DNA from: Bacteroidota bacterium | GTDB lineage: Bacteria > Bacteroidota > Bacteroidia > Chitinophagales > Chitinophagaceae | Assembly (NCBI GenBank): GCA_021780705.1 | Contig: JAJXYG010000124.1 | Span: 1 to 6,996, forward strand | Length of the DNA: 6,996 nt | Reading direction: 5' to 3' | In this document: positions 1 through 5,800 of the stretch, one piece after another | Position numbering within the stretch: position 1 is the stretch's first letter | How the letters are laid out: every line of letters begins with the position of its first letter | Position numbers and translations under genes: made by a program | Notes under the pieces: generated by a model | Databases searched by the model: none | Seen by the model: the letters and a program-made list of their open reading frames with translations, nothing else | Told to the model about the DNA's origin: nothing

Positions 1-151
1 TTTGAAGAGTTTCTTGTCATTCATAAAAAATGCAGGGACTGTACTTCTTAGGTTTGCGGGTAAGAGATGCGTACTTTGGGATTCCCGACCTCACCAAGGA
101 TATACATTGTTAATGTGGCAAGGCTGAATCCTATCCGTATTGAATTCTCTT

Positions 152-280
152 TCAGCTTGTCCCCGGGTTACTGGTGGGGTCCCAGGCCAGTGCATCAATA
201 TGCGGAGTTTTCAGTTCATAGTTTGTGTGACACTCGGGAAAGGGGGATAGGTCTTCACAAACGATCCGGACAAAGTTGGT
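152..280 (-). pseudogene. Remnant of the N-terminal part of an arylsulfatase-family gene
   Basis: Read on the minus strand from base 280, one frame gives a stretch beginning TNFVRIVCEDLSPFPECH and continuing to ELKTPHIDALA (ending at 185). From memory, this lines up without gaps with the opening of bacterial sulfatase domains (pattern PNIVWIVCEDxSPxLGCYG followed by xTPNIDRLA), including the acidic ED pair that helps bind the catalytic metal. After DALA the similarity stops and the frame ends at a TGA (154-152). No frame in 1-151 carries the CxPSR active-site motif that should follow within about 30 residues. Upstream, a different frame reads LLL, stop, LKKPT, as expected for the end of a signal peptide joined to the domain through a frameshift. 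I therefore see a truncated, frameshifted relic, not a working enzyme. The match is by eye over 32 residues; chance similarity is possible but unlikely given the gap-free fit. Confidence 0.5.
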
Positions 281-360
281 TTTTTGAGTTATAGCAGCAG
301 GAGTGGAACCGAAGGAAAGGCCAGGGGGGCGCTGAAGGCTGTAGCAGGAGCTGTTAAGTG

Positions 361-663
361 GATTTCACGGATTTAAATTTTCTCAATTAAGCAAATAACA
401 AACTTCCTGAAAGGCTTGTAAATCTGTAATAAATTAGATTGAATGGGATCCTTAATTCCTGCATTGCCTCAAGGAAATGGTACTCGCAACCGCAAACTGG
501 ATCAGTAAGCCTGTTCGGTGGCCCCCAGACCTTAAGGATATTGGATCTGAAGGGATTGGGGAAATGAATACATGAGAGGTTGCTCCACAGGGATTGGCAA
601 TTGTTTCTTAAGTTTGCCTCCTATTTGGGTATTTAACCCGTTTGCAAAGGAATCCGTGAAATC
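361..663. repeat. 13-bp perfect inverted repeat pair (361-373 and 651-663)
   Basis: GATTTCACGGATT at 361-373 is the exact reverse complement of AATCCGTGAAATC at 651-663. The bases just outside both ends do not pair, so the repeat is exactly 13 bp, with 277 bp between the copies. The right copy fills the space between the weak ribosome-binding sequence and the ATG at 664. No target-site duplication flanks the pair and there is no gene inside, so a mobile element is not shown. Sequences built from CACGGATT-type units are, as I recall, scattered through intergenic DNA of many bacterial genomes, so this may be two copies of such a dispersed repeat. Confidence 0.6.
609..616 (+). promoter_or_regulatory. 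Candidate Bacteroidota -7 promoter element for the PhzF operon
   Basis: TAAGTTTG fits the Bacteroidota -7 consensus TAnnTTTG and lies 47 nt before the ATG at 664, which would give a leader of roughly 40 nt. No well-placed TTTG/TTG -33 element is present: the nearest TTG triplets are 12 and 26 bp upstream instead of about 19-21. The call rests on one short motif. Confidence 0.3.
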
Positions 664-1461
664 ATGAATCTTGCCATTTATCAAATCGACGCATTTACTG
701 ACACGCTTTTTTCCGGCAATCCTGCGGCGGTCATTCCACTAGATCATTGGCTGGATGCAACGCTGATGCAGCAGATTGCCTTTGAGAACAATTTATCTGA
801 AACCGTATTTTTTGTACCTGCGGCTCAAGACAGTGGATCAGACTTCGAAATCAGGTGGTTTACCCCAGAGGTGGAAATCAATCTCTGCGGTCATGCCACC
901 CTGGCGGCGTCATATGTAATTTTTCAAATTTTGGGCTTAAATAAAGACAGTCTCGTCTTCCAATCCCAGAGCGGACCATTGAAGGTTCGCAAAAACGGTG
1001 ATTTGTTCGAGATGGATTTTCCTTCCTGGAAACCTTCGGAGTGCAATAATCCGCCTGTGAATCTGAGGAGTGCGCTGGGAGGGGCAGAGATTATTTCCCT
1101 CAGCAAGAGCAGAGACCTGTTAGTAGAACTTCCCAATGAAAAAGAAGTGAGGGAATGCATGCCGGATTTTTCGCAGATCCTTCAGACCGGATATAAAATC
1201 ATCGTTACGGCCAGGGGGGACCAGGTGGATTTTGTCTCCCGATTCTTTGCGCCAACTGCAGGAATCAATGAGGACCCGGTCACCGGGTCTGCCCACTCCC
1301 AATTGATTCCTTTCTGGAGTGAAAAGCTCCAAAAGGAAAAAATGACTGCCTTGCAGTTGTCACGCAGAGGGGGAAAGATCTTCTGTGCCCAACGGGGGGA
1401 TCGGGTAATGATGTCCGGAACCTGTGTATTTTATATGAAAGGTGAAATTGAAATCAAATAA
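664..1461 (+). CDS. PhzF-family isomerase-like protein (phenazine biosynthesis PhzF / DapF fold)
   Basis: 265 residues, about the usual family length, with both halves of the duplicated diaminopimelate-epimerase-like fold. Visible landmarks are the N-terminal YQIDAFTDTLFSGNPAAV (6-23), the NNLSET segment with Glu46, the position of the catalytic Glu45 of PhzF, EINLCGHATLA (71-81), the glycine/acid signature GINEDPVTGSAH (200-211) with Asp204, and LSRRGG near residue 237. PhzF itself isomerises dihydro-hydroxyanthranilate. Most family members in genomes without phenazine genes have unknown substrates, and nothing here suggests phenazine synthesis, so I do not assign a reaction. It is a cytoplasmic protein with no signal peptide or membrane segment. 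The ATG at 664 fits the conserved N-terminus; a weak AAAGGA (646-651) precedes it by 12 nt. It is followed after 3 nt by a small membrane-protein gene, implying co-transcription. The family is certain, the substrate unknown. Confidence 0.93.
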   Translation: MNLAIYQIDAFTDTLFSGNPAAVIPLDHWLDATLMQQIAFENNLSETVFFVPAAQDSGSDFEIRWFTPEVEINLCGHATLAASYVIFQILGLNKDSLVFQSQSGPLKVRKNGDLFEMDFPSWKPSECNNPPVNLRSALGGAEIISLSKSRDLLVELPNEKEVRECMPDFSQILQTGYKIIVTARGDQVDFVSRFFAPTAGINEDPVTGSAHSQLIPFWSEKLQKEKMTALQLSRRGGKIFCAQRGDRVMMSGTCVFYMKGEIEIK

Positions 1462-1464
1462 AAT

Positions 1465-1770
1465 ATGATCACTAAAGCAGAAAGAAGGTTCATCGATCAA
1501 TGGCTGGAGCAGAAAAGCGGTCCCAGGTGGAAATATTACTTTCAATTCAGTGTGGCATGGACTGTGGTCGCTTTTCTGGTCACTTTCTTCCTGCTGAAGA
1601 TTTTTACCGATGCCTGGGAATCCGGCGGGAAAAATTTCGTGTTTATTCTAATCGGATTTGCGGCGGTAGTCGGCTTCCTCTCCACCCACTTCACTTATGT
1701 GAGAAATGAAAAGAAATACCGGGATATCATGCGAAGGCAAGAGGAGGATCCCGCTAGGCAGAAGCCTTAG
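1465..1770 (+). CDS. Small protein with two predicted membrane segments, function unknown
   Basis: 101 residues that I cannot assign to a named family. The first 23 residues are charged and amphipathic (MITKAERRFIDQWLEQKSGP). Two hydrophobic stretches follow at about 24-47 and 58-79, joined by a short loop with DAWESGG, and the tail is strongly basic and acidic (RNEKKYRDIMRRQEEDP). The basic flanks on both ends suggest that both termini face the cytoplasm, as a hairpin in the inner membrane. No cysteine, histidine cluster or signal peptide points to a catalytic role. The ATG lies 3 nt after the stop of the PhzF-family gene with no Shine-Dalgarno sequence, so translation is probably coupled and the two are one operon. 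The last 17 bp overlap the end of ypdA on the other strand. The overlap, coupling and clean membrane pattern support a real gene; a role next to the PhzF protein is not evident. Confidence 0.8.
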   Translation: MITKAERRFIDQWLEQKSGPRWKYYFQFSVAWTVVAFLVTFFLLKIFTDAWESGGKNFVFILIGFAAVVGFLSTHFTYVRNEKKYRDIMRRQEEDPARQKP

Positions 1771-1783
1771 CGCGTTTTCTTTT
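1752..1783 (+). terminator. Intrinsic terminator of the PhzF operon, lying over two facing stop codons
   Basis: CGCTAGGC (1752-1759), loop AGAA, then GCCTTAGCG (1764-1772) pair as an 8-bp mostly GC stem with one bulged T. On the plus strand it is followed by the T-rich run TTTTCTTTT (1775-1783), as a rho-independent terminator requires. The stem contains the TAG stop of the small membrane gene (1768-1770) and the complement of the TAG stop of ypdA (1754-1756). On the minus strand the same hairpin is followed by GGATCC and no T-run, so it should end transcription efficiently only in the plus direction. Confidence 0.65.
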
Positions 1784-2740
1784 GATATCGGCCATAATTT
1801 TTTTAGCATGCTCCCGTGAATTTTCAATAAAGAGCCGGTGGGTATTCATACCCCCGCAGATTACTCCTGCCAGGTAGATTCCCTCGACATTAGTCTGATT
1901 ATTGCGTTCATTCACCACCGGTTTTCTCACCTTGTCTTTTGAAAGTTGAATTCCAAGCTTCTTTAGGAAGTCCAGGTTGGGCTGATAGCCTGTCATGGCC
2001 AGGACCCAGTCATTTTCTATCGTGACCTTGCCTTCCGGGGTGCGGATGTCCACCTCCTGTTCGCGGATTTCTAGCAATTCTGAATTGAAATAGGCCTTTA
2101 TGGATCCTTCCTTTATCCGGTTTTCGATATCGGGTCTCACCCAGTATTTTACCCGGTCGCTGATTTTATCTTCCCTGATTACCATAGTTACACTGGCTCC
2201 TTTCCTCCAAGTTTCAAGTGCGGCATCCACAGCAGAATTTGCCGCCCCCACCACAAGCACCTTCTGAAAGGCATAAAAGTGCGGGTCATCATAATAGTGC
2301 TTGACCTTAGGAAGCGATTCTCCTTTTATGCCCAGCAGGTAAGGAATGTCATAAAAACCGGTAGCGATGATAATATTGGCTGTATGATACTGCGCTTTGG
2401 TGGAAGTAACCAGAAAATTTCCCTTTCTCCTGGATACGTGGGATACTTCTTCAAATAGGTGGATATTGAGGTTGGCGGAAACGGCCACCCTCCGGTAATA
2501 TTCCAGCGCCTCCGCCCGTGTGGGTTTTGCATTATTGCTGACAAAGGGAATTCCGCCGATTTCCAGGCGTTCGCTGGTACTGAAAAAGGTCATATTGACC
2601 GGATAATTGTAGATTGAGTTAACCAGTGCGCCTTTTTCAATAATGCAATAGGAAAGTTTTCTTTTTTGGGCTTCCAGTCCGCAGGCGAGTCCTATAGGGC
2701 CTCCACCGATTATAATAACATCGTAGTGTACTGATTTCAT
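1754..2740 (-). CDS. ypdA: YpdA/Bdr-type bacillithiol disulfide reductase (FAD, NADPH)
   Basis: 328 residues, the normal length for YpdA. This flavoprotein uses NADPH to reduce oxidised bacillithiol (BSSB) in the cytoplasm, recycling a low-molecular-weight thiol used against oxidative and electrophile stress. Seen here are an N-terminal FAD-binding Rossmann motif VIIIGGGPIGLACGLEA (8-24), the family-typical segment YPVNMTFFSTSERLEIGGIPF (about 46-66), and a second nucleotide-binding motif VVGAANSAVDAA (about 163-174) for NADPH. Also present are an ATGF (about 127-130), an MTGYQPN motif and a C-terminal GVICGGMNTHRLFIENSREH that closes over the flavin. It lacks the CxxC pair of thioredoxin reductase, which separates it from that relative. 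The ATG at 2740 directly precedes the conserved start; no Shine-Dalgarno sequence is visible, common in Bacteroidota. No bacillithiol synthesis gene (bshA, bshB, bshC) is in the window, so the pathway is inferred from family knowledge alone. Confidence 0.88.
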   Translation of the reverse strand: MKSVHYDVIIIGGGPIGLACGLEAQKRKLSYCIIEKGALVNSIYNYPVNMTFFSTSERLEIGGIPFVSNNAKPTRAEALEYYRRVAVSANLNIHLFEEVSHVSRRKGNFLVTSTKAQYHTANIIIATGFYDIPYLLGIKGESLPKVKHYYDDPHFYAFQKVLVVGAANSAVDAALETWRKGASVTMVIREDKISDRVKYWVRPDIENRIKEGSIKAYFNSELLEIREQEVDIRTPEGKVTIENDWVLAMTGYQPNLDFLKKLGIQLSKDKVRKPVVNERNNQTNVEGIYLAGVICGGMNTHRLFIENSREHAKKIMADIKRKRAKASA

Positions 2741-2752
2741 CAGGGCTGTCTA

Positions 2753-2777
2753 AAATTTGATTTATCAAATCAAATTT
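2753..2777. repeat. 11-bp AT-rich perfect palindrome in the ypdA upstream region
   Basis: AAATTTGATTT (2753-2763), spacer ATC, then AAATCAAATTT (2767-2777) are exact reverse complements. Inside it lies a second, smaller dyad, TTTGATTTATCAAA (2756-2769). It sits 13 to 37 nt before the ypdA start codon and overlaps the candidate -7 element. It could be an operator for a dimeric regulator or a hairpin in the leader. The inner dyad resembles an FNR/Crp half-site pair, but the spacing is 2 nt, not the usual 4, so no regulator is assigned. Confidence 0.55.
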
Positions 2778-2778
2778 A
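2771..2778 (-). promoter_or_regulatory. Candidate Bacteroidota -7 promoter element for ypdA
   Basis: On the minus strand these bases read TAAATTTG, a match to TAnnTTTG, 30 nt upstream of the ypdA ATG. Transcription would then begin about 20-25 nt before the start codon. No TTTG/TTG -33 element is found 17-21 bp further up. The site is embedded in an AT-rich palindrome, which makes a chance match somewhat more likely. Confidence 0.35.
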
Positions 2779-2805
2779 ATTGATTCAGGCTGATTATTGT
2801 CAGGT

Positions 2806-2850
2806 TATCAGGGATTTCCCTTAGAGTGCAGTGGGTATCAAGGAATTTCC
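2806..2850. repeat. Imperfect direct repeat, period about 30 bp
   Basis: TATCAGGGATTTCC (2806-2819) recurs as TATCAAGGAATTTCC (2836-2850), differing by one substitution and one inserted base. The two copies are about three helical turns apart and lie 65 to 110 nt upstream of the ypdA start codon. They could be tandem protein-binding sites or a chance duplication; two copies are too few to decide. Confidence 0.4.
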
Positions 2851-2898
2851 AGCCATAATGCAGGGAAACTCGAAGGCTGCCCTGTTATGAAGAATCCA

Positions 2899-5800
2899 TT
2901 ATCGCATAAGATACATTTTTCCGTATCCTCTGGTGAAATACCGATCAGTATTATCCCCTCTATCCGTGAATTTGCTTAAGGATTGTCCATTCAGGTTGGT
3001 AAGTACCCGGTAGAGATAGACTCCATTACCTACTTTTTGTCCATACATATCGGTGCCATCCCATTTGTATTGGGTGATATTGGTACCGATATGCAACGGC
3101 CCCAGTTCATCTTCTGTAATTTCCTTAATGATCTTTCCCGTGATAGTCATGATCTGGATCCTGATATTCTGGGGGACTTGGGAACCGGTAATGGTGAAGA
3201 CAAAAGCGGTGGAGGTGGTAAATGGATTGGGGTAATTCAGCATGTTGGAAATCATCGGCTTGTTAAAGATTCTGAAATCCACTTTATAATTCAGGAGTCC
3301 TGCAGGATTGTTGGCTGCGTCTTTTCCCGAAACAATCAATTCATAGTCTCCGTCCTGTGTGAGAAAGGAAGGATAGAAATCCACAGTAGCCTGGTTTTTG
3401 CCACTGGCCAGGTTGGCCGGAGTAAATCTCAGGGTATCATTGTCAAATTTATAAGATCTCAGGCTTCCATCCGGGAATTGTACCTGGACGTTCACCAAAG
3501 AGGTATCCGAAAGGGCCAGGAACTGGCTCTGGCTTTGAAGTCCGATAACAATATGAGGTTTGGCCGAGACAATGTCGCGGTTTAGGATATGCACCCCGTC
3601 GAAGGTGACATCCATAACTGGATTGGTTTGGTCGGTTTTTACGAAGAAGGGTTGATAGATGAAATTATTAAAGAGGTACTGTTCCGGTTGGGCATATTTC
3701 GGATTAAAATACACCAGCAAGGTGTTGGCCCCGGTATAATTTCGGGTATCTAAATCGTATCTGAGGGCGATGGTATCACCACTGGCCAGGGGTTTTTGCC
3801 TGGCTATAGGCAAATTATGGGTTACATTATTCTTATCGATCACCGACACGCTGACTTTCATACTGTCGGGGAAGGGCTGGGGACTGATGTCCTTGAAGGC
3901 TATGCCGAAATGCAGCGTCTCTCCCTGATTCAGGGTATCCTTGGTAGTATAGAATAAATTGGGATTCAGGGCGCCTTCAGGTGCGGGATCATAGTTTAAT
4001 CTCCAGTAGGAGAGCTGGTAAGGGGTGAGTTTCACGCTGTCGATGTCTCTCAGCTTCAACTGAATATAGGGGTACCTGGAGGCATTAACTGAGGTCAGGT
4101 CAACATCCTGGTTGTTTTTGTTTACGGTCATCAGGGTAGATGAATTTCCCGAGGAGTCAATGCCGATAACCTGTACCGTCGGATTGTCCGGGGAATTGGG
4201 TTCCAGACTGTAGCCTCTCCAATGCAATTGTTTCCAATTTTGCGCCGGCCCAAATACCGGAGAGGTGACATATCCCAGGGAGTCCGGAGCCAGGAAATTG
4301 TGTGACAGGGAAATCTTGTCGTAAATCCCGTTGGAAAATATAAATTCAGGGTTGAAGGCCGGGTTGTTCTTTTGATACATGAAAATGAAGGAACGTGGCC
4401 TGTAGAAGGAGTCAATGAGAACAAAACCCTGTGATTTCAGCGCATAATACATTGTGCCGCTCGCACCCAAGGAGGTACTGTCTGCATCCCAGGTAGGGGC
4501 ATAGGTATTGGAGGTAGAATCCGTACCCGAAATATTGCGGACAATCACAATGTAATTGTTAGGTATGGAATCCAAAAGGAAACGGGCCGCTGCCTTTCGC
4601 TTGTTTGAATCCAGCAAGTTGAACTGGAAGTTGGCCAGCCGGTTGGTTGCGCAAACCGGATCACTTCCATAAAGACCGGAAGTGCCCCCCATCACATTCA
4701 TCCAGGGTTTCAGGCTAACCGGATCCAGGACGTTGAAAATAATCCCTGAGACCCCACAGACACTTTCTACAAATGCAGCCCCATTGACATCACCCTGGAA
4801 GTCGGTAGCTAGGCTCGCGGCTGTGGGGAATACCCCATTCCTGAAGTTGATGATATTGTTGACAATATCATACTTCCATTGTCTTGAAGCGCTGTCCAGA
4901 CGAATTCTTGAGGTGTCGGAATGCAGGTGCTGGTAATAGTGTGATTGGTTGGACCCGAGCGAACTATTGGGAAGATAAATAAAGGAAGAAGTATTCCAAT
5001 GGTAATCGCTTGGCTGACCTGAAACCGGTTTAAGTGCGACCCTCCAATAATATACGGTACTGTCGGTATAGGTAAAACCAGGATCAAATTCCAGGACCCC
5101 ACCGCTGGAGTTCAGGGACCGGGTGACCATGGATGGCGAATTAAATTGCTCCGTGGTGTCAATTTCCATTACATAATCCTGGGCCGTACTGGCCGGATTG
5201 GCAGTGGAGGCATAGAGTTTCTGGTTGCCTGAATTGATGATCGCGTAATTGTACGGATAAGATGGGGTTGCTTCATCTTCGTAAATGTATACGTCTTTGG
5301 TAATGCTGTTATTGGTTTCCGACATTTCATCTACATTATTGTCGGCATCAATGGTTACGGTGATTTTATTATCCCCTTTGTCTCTGGAAGGAACGATGGG
5401 GATGGTGATATTGATTGAATCCGCATATTGGATTCCCCGGATTCGTTTGCGGTAAATTACTTCTGATGTGCCATTCGGATAGGTTCTTTTGACCTGGAAG
5501 GTGATAGAATCCTTAACAGCTTTTCCCAGGTTATAGGAGGTCGCTTTTAATTTGAAGCTTGATTGGGCAATTGAAATAAAAGCGGGGTTGATCACTACGT
5601 CCGGATCTTCAATTACATAATCGGGTTTTGGTTGGGGATTGATCCGGATGGCCGGGTCCCCGTGAAGATTGAGTTCCTCAAGGTTGCACCTGCTCAGGAA
5701 ATCCATTGCATAGTTAGAACCTCCGAGTGCTAGGATCGTATTTTTGATGTCATTGCCAATTGTATTGCCGTAATTTAAGACCCCGATCTGTTTATAAAGG

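Larger units (their letters stand above)
301..663. other. Non-coding stretch upstream of the PhzF-family gene
   Basis: I find no recognisable protein, tRNA or structured RNA here. The part from 361 to about 440 is AT-rich and the part from 470 to 600 is of ordinary composition. A minus-strand frame stays open from 620 to 390 (77 codons) but resembles no family I know, and its first ATG leaves only about 25 residues. A plus-strand reading of 32 codons (477-575) is likewise unrecognised. Both may be chance or decayed sequence, in keeping with the sulfatase relic next door. The stretch also contains a 13-bp inverted repeat and a candidate promoter, listed separately. Confidence 0.6.

Noticed and set aside
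1..24. Minus-strand ATG at 24-22 reading MNDKKLFK off the left edge
   Set aside because: It could be the start of a gene beyond the window, but eight codons without a promoter motif cannot support a call.
67..294. 75-codon plus-strand reading frame
   Set aside because: It lies opposite the sulfatase relic, has odd composition, resembles no protein family and has no ribosome-binding site; it is a shadow of the minus-strand relic.
477..575. 32-codon plus-strand reading frame starting MVLATANWISKPVRWPP
   Set aside because: The residues look somewhat protein-like, but I recognise no family and the frame is too short and isolated to call.
551..597. AGGGATTGG direct repeat (551-559 and 589-597)
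   Set aside because: Nine bases, two copies, no associated structure; expected by chance at this length.
390..620. 77 stop-free codons on the minus strand
   Set aside because: No recognisable motif, no start codon until the last 25 codons and no upstream signal. It may be decayed coding sequence, but this cannot be shown from the window.
2861..2884. CAGGG...CCCTG hairpin 15 nt after the PorU2-like stop codon
   Set aside because: Only five base pairs, a 14-nt loop and no T-run on the minus strand, so it is not a convincing terminator.
2983..3585. 200-codon plus-strand frame antisense to the PorU2-like gene
   Set aside because: It is fully inside and opposite a clear coding region, with no family resemblance; typical of a long shadow frame.
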